DNA of 18,252 nt, from NCBI GenBank assembly GCA_030679805.1, contig JAUXST010000707.1, forward strand, positions 1 through 18,252. The letters run 5' to 3'. Shown in pieces: positions 1 through 7,438 of the stretch (within the stretch, counting starts at the first letter, position 1; every line of letters begins with the position of its first letter). The notes beneath the pieces are model-generated. The model saw only the letters and a program-made list of their open reading frames with translations, had not been told where the DNA came from and did no database searches. Origin of the DNA: Reyranella sp. Its GTDB lineage: Bacteria > Pseudomonadota > Alphaproteobacteria > Reyranellales > Reyranellaceae. A program made the translations under genes and the position numbers.

Positions 1-1297
1 CGACGCGCTGATCTTCTGCGGCGTGCGCTACGGCTCGCCCGAGGCGGTGCGGCTCACGCGCGAGTGGCTGGGCGCGGTCCAGCGCTTCTCCTATCTCGCG
101 TCGGCCGACATCGCGGCGGAAAAGGGCAGCTTCGAACTCTACGATTGCGCCCGCTATCTCGCTGGCGAGACGATTCGCGGTCTGCCCGAGGACGTTCGCG
201 CCGCCATCGGCCGCTACGGCATCCGCAATGCGCTGCTGAATTCGATCGCGCCCACCGGCACGATCTCGCTTCTGGCCGACAACGTTTCCTCCGGCATCGA
301 GCCGGTCTTCGCCTTCGGCTACGTACGCCATGTACTGCAGCCCGACGGAACGAAGCGCGAGGAGAGCGTGGAGGATCATGCCTTCCGCGTCTGGCGCGAG
401 CTGAAGGGCAACGAGGCTCCGCCATCCGACGTGTTCGTCGATGCACAGACGCTGACACCGGCCGACCATCTCGCCATGCAGGCGGCGGCGCAGGAGTTCG
501 TCGACAGCTCGATCTCCAAGACCATCAACCTGCCGCGCGACATCTCGTTCGAGGCCTTCAAGGGCGTCTACGAGGAGGCCTATGTGCAGGGCTGCAAGGG
601 CTGCACGACTTACAGGCCGAACGATGTGACCGGCGCGGTTCTGGAAGTGAGGCCCGCGGAAGTACCGCGCCCCATGCCTCTGGCCGCGCCAGCGCTCGTG
701 CCGGTGCCGGCGCGCGAGGACGGCGTGGTCTATATCGCCCAGCCGCTTGACCGGCCGGAAGAGCTGCCGGGCCGCACCTACAAGATCAAATGGCCGGGCA
801 GCGACCACGCGATCTACATCACCATCAACGACGTGATGCAGGATGGCCGCCGCCGGCCGTTCGAGATCTTCATCAACTCCAAGAACATGGAGCACTACGC
901 CTGGACCGTGGCGCTCACGCGCCTGATCTCGGCGGTGTTCCGCCGCGGCGGCGACGTGTCGTTCGTGGTCGAGGAGCTGAAGGCGGTGTTCGATCCGCGC
1001 GGCGGCCAGTGGATGGAGGGCCGCTATGTGCCGTCACTGCTGGCAGCGATCGGCGGTGTGATCGAGCGGCACCTGATCGAGATCGGCTTTCTCTCACCGG
1101 CCGATGCGCCGCTGCTCCACGAGGCCGCCGACCAGCGGGTCCGACTGGCGGCCGGCGCCCGCGAGGCGGCGGGCCCGGGAGGAGGTGGGGGAGCTGCCAC
1201 GACGATGGGCCAATGTCCCAACTGCGGCGCCGCTTCCCTTACGCACCAGGAAGGCTGCGACGTCTGCCTGAACTGCGGCTACTCGCGCTGCGGGTGA
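1..1297 (+). CDS. nrdJ: Adenosylcobalamin-dependent (class II) ribonucleotide reductase, C-terminal part (5' truncated by window)
   Basis: Makes deoxyribonucleotides from ribonucleotides in the cytoplasm using a B12-derived radical, without needing oxygen. The frame is already open at the left edge (first full codon at base 2), so the start lies outside; about 431 residues are visible, roughly the last third of a typical alphaproteobacterial NrdJ. Visible landmarks, numbered from the codon at base 2: substrate-phosphate loop NSIAPTGT at 80-87, DSSISKTINLP at 168-178, and the cysteine motif GCKGCTTYRPN at 197-207. A low-complexity Pro/Ala linker follows, then a TSCPD-type domain at about 257-360. 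The protein ends in a Gly-rich linker and a six-cysteine tail (CPNC, then CDVC, C and C) that looks like a zinc ribbon and would carry the redox-active cysteines. Stop TGA at 1295-1297. The family is clear; only the missing N-terminus limits the call. Confidence 0.96.
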   Translation, partial: DALIFCGVRYGSPEAVRLTREWLGAVQRFSYLASADIAAEKGSFELYDCARYLAGETIRGLPEDVRAAIGRYGIRNALLNSIAPTGTISLLADNVSSGIEPVFAFGYVRHVLQPDGTKREESVEDHAFRVWRELKGNEAPPSDVFVDAQTLTPADHLAMQAAAQEFVDSSISKTINLPRDISFEAFKGVYEEAYVQGCKGCTTYRPNDVTGAVLEVRPAEVPRPMPLAAPALVPVPAREDGVVYIAQPLDRPEELPGRTYKIKWPGSDHAIYITINDVMQDGRRRPFEIFINSKNMEHYAWTVALTRLISAVFRRGGDVSFVVEELKAVFDPRGGQWMEGRYVPSLLAAIGGVIERHLIEIGFLSPADAPLLHEAADQRVRLAAGAREAAGPGGGGGAATTMGQCPNCGAASLTHQEGCDVCLNCGYSRCG

Positions 1298-1308
1298 CAG
1301 AAGGGCGA

Positions 1309-1330
1309 GAGTCGTCATTTCCTTCGACTC
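1309..1330 (+). repeat. Inverted repeat downstream of nrdJ
   Basis: GAGTCG (1309-1314) and CGACTC (1325-1330) form a perfect 6-bp stem with a 10-nt loop, 12 nt after the nrdJ stop. No T-tract follows, so it is at best a weak or factor-assisted transcript end or an mRNA 3' stabiliser. It could also be chance. Confidence 0.35.
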
Positions 1331-1360
1331 ATTCGGCGGCTAAGCATCCAACTTTTTGCC

Positions 1361-1365
1361 GGAGG
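1361..1365 (+). promoter_or_regulatory. Shine-Dalgarno GGAGG that fixes the start of the next gene
   Basis: GGAGG sits 5 nt before the GTG at 1371. A TTG at 1356 is in the same frame, but the Shine-Dalgarno would then lie inside the coding region, so GTG 1371 is the better start. Confidence 0.7.
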
Positions 1366-1370
1366 TTCTA

Positions 1371-1817
1371 GTGTCGGCACAAGAATCGGCAAGCAATCTC
1401 CGGAGCCTGAAACGACTTTTAGTCGTGTCGCTCATTGTGGCTACTGGTCTATCTATTTTCTATTTGGATACAATATGGCGAAGCGTGGAAGCGCTAAGAG
1501 AGTGTTCTGCTAAGCCAAATTTGGCAAATAACGTCTCAGCGATCGAGATGGTTCGGTCTCACCTTTCAGAAAGCAGGAGCCACTTTGTCCAAGCGTTACC
1601 CTGGCAGGTGGACCTTTTTAATCAGAATGACTTCAGCAGATCGCGCGGTGGGTGGCGGGTCATCGATGAGCCTGCTCTGCCTTTTGTAGGGGCTAGAGTT
1701 GTGACCTACACGGAACTCAGTTTGAGGGGAACTCCCGTGCACCAGTATGAAGCTTCGTGCCAGGTACTCAGATGCGGCATCGTCCAAGAGTGTATGACTA
1801 TCGGACCGGTTCAGTAG
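1371..1817 (+). CDS. Hypothetical small single-pass membrane protein, compositionally foreign
   Basis: About 148 residues from the GTG at 1371; I do not recognise the family. A basic stretch (NLRSLKRLL) precedes one hydrophobic segment at about residues 16-35 (LLVVSLIVATGLSIFYLD), then a soluble region of about 110 residues with four cysteines: one soon after the membrane segment and three near the C-terminus (SCQVLRCGIVQEC). The topology suggests an inner-membrane anchor with most of the protein in the periplasm, where the cysteines could form disulfides; this is inference. The DNA is visibly richer in A and T (near half by eye) and uses codons such as TTA, ATA, AGA and AAT that neighbouring genes avoid. 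It lies between nrdJ and the repeat-bearing spacer, with no same-strand partner closer than 70 bp. It is probably acquired DNA. An intrinsic terminator lies about 130 bp downstream. Confidence 0.6.
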   Translation: MSAQESASNLRSLKRLLVVSLIVATGLSIFYLDTIWRSVEALRECSAKPNLANNVSAIEMVRSHLSESRSHFVQALPWQVDLFNQNDFSRSRGGWRVIDEPALPFVGARVVTYTELSLRGTPVHQYEASCQVLRCGIVQECMTIGPVQ

Positions 1818-1950
1818 AGGTAAGAGCAGGATTGCGACAGTTCGGCACTCAGTCGAGGAGGGGACAAGATGGGACTTGGCTGGCACTGCTGGCATTTCAG
1901 AAAGTTGCAGATTCAGCAGGTTTTTGCTAAGGTTTTTGCCATGATGGGAG

Positions 1951-1981
1951 ACGCCCGCGGAGAGATCCGGCGGGCGTTTTT
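1951..1981 (+). terminator. Rho-independent terminator
   Basis: ACGCCCGC (1951-1958) pairs perfectly with GCGGGCGT (1970-1977). GGA/TCC can extend the stem inward past one bulged G. A run of five T (1977-1981) follows. It probably ends transcription from the small membrane-protein gene or a transcript reading out of nrdJ. Confidence 0.75.
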
Positions 1982-2084
1982 CGTGGGCTCTGGCGGGACC
2001 CTGATCGATCCCGAATGGTCCACGAATGGTCCACTCCGGCGATCTGTTCCGGGATTCTCATCTCGGCTGGGGCCGGGGCGGGGC

Positions 2085-2190
2085 GGCACAAGTGATCAGG
2101 GGGCGATTGCCCCGCCGGATCAAGGGCTTGAGGTCGGCTCGTGGCACAGGCAGCGGCACACGTCGTGGCACAACGAGGTGTGCCGGGGAA
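2085..2190 (-). pseudogene. Possible decayed start of a tyrosine-recombinase (integrase) gene
   Basis: On the minus strand, one frame reads PRHTSLCHDVCRCLC and the next frame then reads PVPRADLKPLIRRGN. Joined across one frameshift, these resemble the N-terminal strand and 'RVPADL+PLIGR' element that opens many alphaproteobacterial phage-type integrases (DUF6538-like). There is no start codon, no catalytic domain, and the stretch overlaps a short repeat that could itself create the likeness. This is an inference from memory of the family and may be wrong. Confidence 0.2.
2139..2174 (+). repeat. Short tandem repeat, three units of 12 bp
   Basis: Units TCGTGGCACAGG (2139-2150), CAGCGGCACACG (2151-2162) and TCGTGGCACAAC (2163-2174) share the core GGCACA at fixed 12-bp spacing. 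Too short and diverged for a CRISPR array. Iteron-like binding sites or simple slippage are possible. Confidence 0.5.
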
Positions 2191-2305
2191 TGGTCCACTT
2201 TCAGTCTGGTTCACGCGGCATTCCGGTGGTCCCATCCGAGGGACTCGGCCCTTGATTTGCCATAAGAGTGACTGCAAATGCTCGGGCGGACACGGAGACC
2301 GATGA

Positions 2306-3676
2306 ATGACGGGGCTTAGGTATCTGGCGGCGATGATCGTGATCGGGGGAACGGCGATGGCCGGCCCCCAGGGCGCCGTCGCGCAACCCCTGCCGAGCGC
2401 CCGCAGCGAGCTGGCCTATTCCTACGCGCCGCTGGTCAAGCGCGTGTCGCCGGCCGTCGTCAACATCTACACCACGACGACCGCAAAGGTGCAGCGCCGC
2501 CTGCCGTTCCCCTTTCCCGGCGCGCCGCAGGCGGGCGATCGGGTGCAGAATTCGCTGGGGTCGGGCGTGCTGGTTCGGCCCGACGGGCTGATCGTGACCA
2601 ACGCCCATGTGGTCAAGGGCGCCGACGAAATTCGCATCGTCCTGGCCGACCGGCGCGAGTTCGAAGCCAAGGTGGTCACCCAGGACGAGCGCTACGACCT
2701 GGCGCTGGTCCGCATCGGTGGCGCGGGCGAGAAGTTCCCGTTCCTCGAGATGCGCGATTCGGACTCGATCGAGGTCGGTGACGTCGTGCTGGCGATCGGC
2801 AATCCCTTCGGCCTCAACCAGACCGTGACCAGCGGCATCGTTTCGGCGGTGGCACGCAGCGCCGGCGGCGTCAACGACTCGAACTTCTTCCTGCAGACCG
2901 ACGCCGCCATCAATCCCGGCAATTCCGGCGGCGCCCTGGTGAGCCTCGACGGACGGTTGATCGGCATCAATACGGCGATCTATTCGCAGAGCGGCGGCTC
3001 GGTCGGCATCGGTTTCGCCACGCCGTCGAACATCGTGGCGCGCATGGTCGCCATCGGCGAACAGGGCGGTCGCATCGTGCGGCCCTGGCTCGGCGTCAGC
3101 ATGCAGCGCGTGACGCCCGATCTCGCTGCCGGGTTCGGCCTGTCGCGGCCGGCCGGCCTGGTGGTGAAGGAGGTCTTCGCCAACGGACCCGGTGCCGCCG
3201 CCGGGCTCAAGCGCAACGACGTGATCGTGGCACTGCGCGACCTGGCCATCGACGACGAGGCAGCTCTCAGGTTCCGCCTTTCCACCCTCCAGGTCGAAGC
3301 GATCGTGCCGGTGCGCATCGTTCGTGGCGGCAAGGAAATGATCGTCGAACTGAAGCTCGCGGCACCGCCCGAAGATCCACCGCGCGACCGCTCGTCTCTC
3401 GACGGCCGGCAGCCGCTCTCCGGTGCCACCGTGGTCAACATGTCGCCGGCGGTCGCGGAGGAAATGGGCCTCGCCGAATGGCGGCCGGGCGTTACCGTCG
3501 TCGAGGTGAAGCCGGGTGCCTACGCCGGCCGGTTCGTCCGCCCCGGCGACATGATCCTGGCCACCAACGGCCAGGACGTGAAGAGCGTGGAAGATCTCAA
3601 GAAGCGCATCGCCGCCGGCATCTCCAGCGTCTCGATCGGGCGCGAGGGCATGGTATCCACCGTCCAGTTTCGCTGA
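2306..3676 (+). CDS. Do-family periplasmic serine protease (DegP/HtrA-like)
   Basis: Envelope quality-control endopeptidase that degrades misfolded exported proteins. 456 residues, usual for the family. A moderately hydrophobic N-terminus ending near AVAQ (residues 1-27) looks like a signal peptide, so the enzyme should act in the periplasm. The trypsin-like domain carries the full triad: His101 in TNAHVV, Asp131 in YDLALVRI and Ser207 in GNSGGAL. Two PDZ domains follow, at about 258-350 and 372-455, the second ending at the stop. The ATG at 2306 has GGAG at 2294-2297, 8 nt away; an out-of-frame ATG at 2302 opens only five codons. rarA starts 19 nt downstream, so the two may share a transcript. 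Which of DegP, DegQ or MucD it corresponds to cannot be told from sequence alone. Confidence 0.95.
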   Translation: MTGLRYLAAMIVIGGTAMAGPQGAVAQPLPSARSELAYSYAPLVKRVSPAVVNIYTTTTAKVQRRLPFPFPGAPQAGDRVQNSLGSGVLVRPDGLIVTNAHVVKGADEIRIVLADRREFEAKVVTQDERYDLALVRIGGAGEKFPFLEMRDSDSIEVGDVVLAIGNPFGLNQTVTSGIVSAVARSAGGVNDSNFFLQTDAAINPGNSGGALVSLDGRLIGINTAIYSQSGGSVGIGFATPSNIVARMVAIGEQGGRIVRPWLGVSMQRVTPDLAAGFGLSRPAGLVVKEVFANGPGAAAGLKRNDVIVALRDLAIDDEAALRFRLSTLQVEAIVPVRIVRGGKEMIVELKLAAPPEDPPRDRSSLDGRQPLSGATVVNMSPAVAEEMGLAEWRPGVTVVEVKPGAYAGRFVRPGDMILATNGQDVKSVEDLKKRIAAGISSVSIGREGMVSTVQFR

Positions 3677-3695
3677 GGCGTGGTAGCCTCGGGTC

Positions 3696-4985
3696 GTGCC
3701 GGCCGAACTCTTCGCCTCGCTCGCCCCGACGCCGCTTGCCGAACGCCTGCGACCGCGCGCGCTCGCCGAAATCCTGGGCCAGGACCATCTCCTGGGGCCG
3801 GAAGGGCCGCTCGGCCGAATGCTGGCGGTGCGCAAGCTCAGCTCGCTGATCCTGTGGGGGCCGCCAGGCTGCGGCAAGACGACCATCGCGCGGCTGCTCG
3901 CCGAGGCGACCGACCTGCATTTCGAACCGCTGTCGGCGGTGTTCTCCGGCGTCGCCGACCTGCGCAAGATTTTCGAGGCGGCGCGTCAGCGGCGCAAGGA
4001 CGGCAAGGGCACACTGCTGTTCGTCGATGAAATCCACCGCTTCAACCGGGCCCAGCAGGACGGCTTCCTGCCCTATGTCGAGGACGGCACGGTCACTTTG
4101 ATCGGGGCGACCACCGAGAACCCGTCCTTCGAACTCAATGCCGCGCTCCTGTCCCGCTGCCAGGTTCTGGTGCTGCGGCGTCTCGACGAGGCGGCGCTCG
4201 AGACCCTGCTGGCGCGGGTCGAGAAGGCGCTCGGCCGCGAACTTCCCATCGACGAGGCCGGACGGCAGGCCTTGTTCGCCATGGCCGATGGCGATGGCCG
4301 CTATCTGATCGGACTGGCCGAGCAGCTCGCCCAGCTCAAGGAGAAGGGGCCGCTGCCGCCGGCCCGTCTGGCCACGCTGCTGCAGAAGCGGGCGCCGCTC
4401 TACGACAAGGCGCAGGAAGCGCACTACAACCTGATCAGCGCGCTGCACAAGTCGCTGCGAGGGTCCGACGTCGATGCGGCACTCTACTGGTTCGCCCGTA
4501 TGCTCGATGGCGGCGAGGATCCCAAATACATCGCCCGCCGCCTCGTGCGCTTCGCCGTCGAGGACATCGGCATGGCCGATCCGCAGGCGCTCACCCAGAC
4601 GCTCGCGGCGTGGGACACCTACGATCGCCTTGGCTCGCCCGAGGGCGAACTCGCGATTGCCCAGGCGGTGATCTATCTCGGCACCGCGCCGAAATCGAAC
4701 GCGGGCTATGTCGCGTTTGGCGCCGCCAAGCGCGCCGCCAAGACCCATGGCTCGCTGACGCCGCCGATGCACATCCTGAACGCGCCGACCAAGCTCATGA
4801 AGGAGATCGGCTACGGCCAGGGCTACGAGTATGACCACAACGCCGCCGATGGCTTTTCCGGGCAGAACTACTTTCCCGACGGTATGGCGCGCGAGGAATT
4901 CTACCAACCGGTGGAGCGCGGCTTCGAGCGCGAGATCGTGAAGCGTTTGGAATACTGGAAGAAGCTTCGCGAGAAGAAGCGCTGA
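3696..4985 (+). CDS. rarA: Replication-associated recombination protein A (RarA/MgsA), AAA+ ATPase
   Basis: Clamp-loader-like AAA+ ATPase that acts at stalled replication forks in the cytoplasm. 429 residues, near the usual length. The N-terminus has the family opening RLRPRALAEILGQDHLLG. Walker A GPPGCGKT is at 55-62, Walker B LLFVDEIHRF at about 107-116, and the sensor region GATTENPSFELN starts at about 137. The C-terminal half has the tetramerisation region with PPMHILNAPTKLMKEIGYG and GYEYDHNA. The start is a GTG at 3696 with no strong Shine-Dalgarno; a short hairpin (GAGGC at 3675-3679 with GCCTC at 3686-3690) fills the gap after the protease gene. It ends 4 nt from the convergent L,D-transpeptidase gene, with no terminator between them. 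Confidence 0.96.
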   Translation: MPAELFASLAPTPLAERLRPRALAEILGQDHLLGPEGPLGRMLAVRKLSSLILWGPPGCGKTTIARLLAEATDLHFEPLSAVFSGVADLRKIFEAARQRRKDGKGTLLFVDEIHRFNRAQQDGFLPYVEDGTVTLIGATTENPSFELNAALLSRCQVLVLRRLDEAALETLLARVEKALGRELPIDEAGRQALFAMADGDGRYLIGLAEQLAQLKEKGPLPPARLATLLQKRAPLYDKAQEAHYNLISALHKSLRGSDVDAALYWFARMLDGGEDPKYIARRLVRFAVEDIGMADPQALTQTLAAWDTYDRLGSPEGELAIAQAVIYLGTAPKSNAGYVAFGAAKRAAKTHGSLTPPMHILNAPTKLMKEIGYGQGYEYDHNAADGFSGQNYFPDGMAREEFYQPVERGFEREIVKRLEYWKKLREKKR

Positions 4986-4989
4986 GCCT

Positions 4990-6477
4990 TCAGGGCTTCG
5001 GCATCGCTTTCACGACGAGGCGGTCGCGGCCGTAGACGTCGTCGCGGAACGTCGCGGTGCCGCCGGCATCGGCCGACACCGTGCGATAGGTGACGTAGAG
5101 CGTGACCGGCTCGGGGAAGGTGTAGTGCGCCTGCTGGCCGGAATCGATGACCTGCCGGACGCGCTCCTTGCTGAAGCTGTTCTTGCCGTTGAATATCTTC
5201 TCGACGAAATCCAGCGGGTTCAGCAGGCGGATGCAGCCATGGCTGAAGTTGCGGCTGCCCTCGGTGAACAGCCACCGGCTGGCGGTGTCGTGCATATAAA
5301 TCCCGTACTTGTTGGTGAACGGGAAGAAGATGTAGCCGAGCGCATTGGAGGCGCCGGAATCCTGCCGGATTCGGTAGGGGAACGCCTTGGGATGGATCGA
5401 ATGCCAGTCCACCGTGTTGGGGTCGAGCTCCGTATCGTCGCTCCAGTTCGCGAAGATGCGGAAGCTGCCCCCGGTCAGGGCATTGGGATCGCGGCGCAGC
5501 ATCGGCAGGTATTCCTCGCCGGCAATCGACTGCGGCACCGTCCAGAAGGGATTAGTCTGGAAGCCGCGCATCACCGATTGAATCTCGGGCGTCGGATCCT
5601 TGGGGGTGCCCACGATCACCAGGCTCTGGAAGGCAACCTTGCCGGCATCGACAAAGACCATCGAATAGTCGCCGGCATTGACGAACACGTAGCGGTTGCC
5701 GAGATCCTCCGGCAGCCAGCGCCGGCGCTCCAGGTTGGCCACGATCTGGTCGATGCGTTCGTCGATCGTGGTGTTGAGTGAACGGACCGTCTTAGCGCCG
5801 ATGACGCCGTCGACGGTCAGGCCCTTGGTCTCCTGGTAGGCTTTCACGACGCCGGCTAGCGCCTCGTCGTACTGGTCCGCGACAGGGCCGGGCTCCGGCA
5901 GCTTAAGTTCGAGTTCGGCCAGGCGCTTGCGCAGCAGCGGTACGCGGGCATCGATCATGCCGGGTTTCAGTGCCACGCCATCAGGTACCGGTGTGAAGGC
6001 CGCCTTGGCGCGCTTGTCGCGCCAGATCGTCAGTGCCTTCTGCAATCCCGGATAGTCGCCCTTGGGCGGCAGCGAGGCGAGGTAGGTCGGGAAGTCGGTC
6101 GCTTCGGCGGCGGCCTTCAGCAGGTCCGTCCGGTCGACCTTGCGCTGGTCGATCGAGATTTCCTTGTCGATTCGGTTGGCGCGCACGCGACCCGTTGACA
6201 CATCACTGGCGTAGGCCACGAAGGCCGCAGTGAGAAGTGCCTCTGCCACTACCGGGTCGGCCCCAGGCGCCACAGCCTTCTCGATATCGGCGAGGTTGTA
6301 CCAAGCCGGGTTGAGTCCATGGTCGGCAGACGCCCGAATAGCGCTGACAAGGGCCTCCGAACGGGCACTGCCGGCCCGGGACCCGGTCCACAGCGTGTCG
6401 CTGGCGAGGGAGGGAAACGGCCCGAGGGCGGGTACGACGAAAGCCAGTAAACCGGCCAGAAAATGAAGGCGAATCAC
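4990..6477 (-). CDS. L,D-transpeptidase (YkuD/ErfK-type, YcbB/LdtD-like scaffold) with peptidoglycan-binding domain
   Basis: Cross-links or anchors peptidoglycan stem peptides in the periplasm. 495 residues from the GTG at 6477. Residues 1-26 form a signal peptide ending ...PSLAS. An N-terminal scaffold region follows, then a peptidoglycan-binding-like helical domain at about 175-238 (AYQETKGLTVDGVIGAKT). The catalytic domain is at about 262-465 with MHDT (His396) and RNFSHGCIRL (catalytic Cys415, His413). The NPFWTVP and LPMLRRDP elements are those seen in LdtD-like enzymes. The start is supported by its 4-nt overlap with the upstream hydrolase stop (GTGA) and by the signal peptide that begins right there. 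The open frame continues far upstream, but that part is a shadow of other genes. Confidence 0.93.
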   Translation of the reverse strand: MIRLHFLAGLLAFVVPALGPFPSLASDTLWTGSRAGSARSEALVSAIRASADHGLNPAWYNLADIEKAVAPGADPVVAEALLTAAFVAYASDVSTGRVRANRIDKEISIDQRKVDRTDLLKAAAEATDFPTYLASLPPKGDYPGLQKALTIWRDKRAKAAFTPVPDGVALKPGMIDARVPLLRKRLAELELKLPEPGPVADQYDEALAGVVKAYQETKGLTVDGVIGAKTVRSLNTTIDERIDQIVANLERRRWLPEDLGNRYVFVNAGDYSMVFVDAGKVAFQSLVIVGTPKDPTPEIQSVMRGFQTNPFWTVPQSIAGEEYLPMLRRDPNALTGGSFRIFANWSDDTELDPNTVDWHSIHPKAFPYRIRQDSGASNALGYIFFPFTNKYGIYMHDTASRWLFTEGSRNFSHGCIRLLNPLDFVEKIFNGKNSFSKERVRQVIDSGQQAHYTFPEPVTLYVTYRTVSADAGGTATFRDDVYGRDRLVVKAMPKP

Positions 6478-7403
6478 GCGTCTCGTATAGCCGGAAACAT
6501 CCGATTCGTCCACGGAGCGGCGAAATCGTGAGCCGCAAGGAAGCCCAGCAGGTCTGTCGTTGCCCGCTGCTTCAGTTCCGGCGTGCCGCCGCCCGCCCGC
6601 GCGCCCCGGGTGACGCAATGCCGCCTGGCCCATGCCTGGAAGTCGGGCTCGCTCATCACCTGTCCCGCCGCCGGGATGAAGTGGCTGCCGTCGTCCTCGA
6701 TGTAGTTTCGGCAACACGACCAGTTCTCGGCGTCCTTGATGTCGAAGACCGGTCCGATCGACTCCCAGCCGTGATGGGCGCTGCCGTAAACCTTGACCTT
6801 GATGCGGCCGTTGCCGGCAGCGCGCATGCGCTCGGCGTATTCGACGGCAAGCGGCGCCGGGGTGTAATCGTCGCGCGCGGCGAGCATGAAGAACATCGGC
6901 CGGCCATGGGTCGTCGGGTCGCGGTGCTGGGCCGTGGCGCCGGGGCAGATCGCCACGTGAAGGTCGAACAGGTGAGGGAAGCTGCCGCGCCAGCGTTGGC
7001 GAACGGCGATGGCGGCGTTGAGGGTCGCCACCCCGCCCTTGGAGACACCCATGATGCCGATCCGCTGTGGATCGATTCGGCGGTCGTCGCGCAGGAGGGC
7101 AAGGGCCGCGAAGGCGTCGCCCTCCATCTGGGCGCCGGAGACAAGAGTCTGGTCCGCGACGGTGCGGCGCACACCGCGGCCCGTGAAACTGTCGACGATC
7201 AGAGCAGCCGTCCCGGCTTCGTTGAGCATCTGGGCGTAGTAATGCTCGCGGTGGCGCTGCACGCCGGCGCTGCTGGTCAGGATAACCATGCAGGGCGCCG
7301 GCCGCTCGCCTGGCGCGGGCAGGTGCAGGCTCGCGGTCAACCGCGCCGGCCGGCAGGCGGCCGGGTGATCGAACGTCAGCGTGTCGAACGACACCGATTC
7401 CAT
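6474..7403 (-). CDS. Dienelactone hydrolase family alpha/beta hydrolase
   Basis: Serine hydrolase of unknown substrate, about 309 residues, no signal peptide, so probably cytoplasmic. The nucleophile elbow is GVSKGG with Ser121. The acid is Asp178 or Asp179 in LAARDDYTPA, and the histidine is His210 or His211 in SAHHGWES; together these make a complete triad. The segment SSAGVQRHREHYYAQMLNEAG is typical of this branch. A short AGGG lies just upstream of the ATG at 7403. The stop overlaps the L,D-transpeptidase GTG by 4 nt, implying one transcript and coupled translation; that places a hydrolase beside a cell-wall enzyme but does not prove a wall substrate. It is divergent from the pseudouridine synthase gene, 35 bp away. 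Confidence 0.87.
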   Translation of the reverse strand: MESVSFDTLTFDHPAACRPARLTASLHLPAPGERPAPCMVILTSSAGVQRHREHYYAQMLNEAGTAALIVDSFTGRGVRRTVADQTLVSGAQMEGDAFAALALLRDDRRIDPQRIGIMGVSKGGVATLNAAIAVRQRWRGSFPHLFDLHVAICPGATAQHRDPTTHGRPMFFMLAARDDYTPAPLAVEYAERMRAAGNGRIKVKVYGSAHHGWESIGPVFDIKDAENWSCCRNYIEDDGSHFIPAAGQVMSEPDFQAWARRHCVTRGARAGGGTPELKQRATTDLLGFLAAHDFAAPWTNRMFPAIRDA

Positions 7404-7438
7404 GGACCCTGTTTAGCTTGTCGCCTAGGTTGCGCGCC
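7404..7438. promoter_or_regulatory. Very short divergent intergenic region
   Basis: Only 35 bp separate the ATG of the minus-strand hydrolase from the ATG of the plus-strand pseudouridine synthase. At least part of the promoters for two multi-gene transcripts must lie inside the opposing coding regions. No convincing -35/-10 pair can be read for either direction. Confidence 0.4.

Larger units (their letters stand above)
2013..2198 (+). repeat. Three perfect copies of GAATGGTCCAC
   Basis: Two copies are in direct tandem at 2013-2023 and 2024-2034; a third is at 2188-2198. The second and third also share the next base (T), giving a 12-bp direct repeat that brackets about 150 bp. Spacing and orientation resemble protein-binding sites or a duplication made by insertion or recombination; the function is unknown. 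Confidence 0.6.
1818..2305. other. Non-coding spacer of about 490 bp with terminator, repeats and possible mobile-element relics
   Basis: No convincing gene. From left to right: a strong Shine-Dalgarno-like run GAGGAGGGG (1855-1863) before an ATG at 1869, whose frame runs straight through an intrinsic terminator and has no recognisable protein. Next come a near-tandem GGTTTTTGC word (about 1918-1939), the terminator at 1951-1981, three copies of GAATGGTCCAC, a 12-bp-period triplet at 2139-2174, and a possible decayed integrase N-terminus on the minus strand. A weak promoter-like pair TTGATT (2252-2257), 17 nt, CAAATG (2275-2280) precedes the protease gene but is a poor match. Composition changes abruptly between AT-rich (up to about 1950) and very GC-rich. 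Confidence 0.6.

Noticed and set aside
2139..2174. CRISPR-like repeat
   Set aside because: The 12-bp units are contiguous, without spacers, and there are only three; no cas gene is present.
1869..2255. Open frame of 128 codons with a good Shine-Dalgarno
   Set aside because: It runs through an intrinsic terminator and short repeats, and the product resembles no protein family. Kept as a finding rather than a gene.
2201..3967. Long open frames antisense to the protease gene and the start of rarA
   Set aside because: Same codon-bias shadow, with no recognisable motif and no ribosome site.
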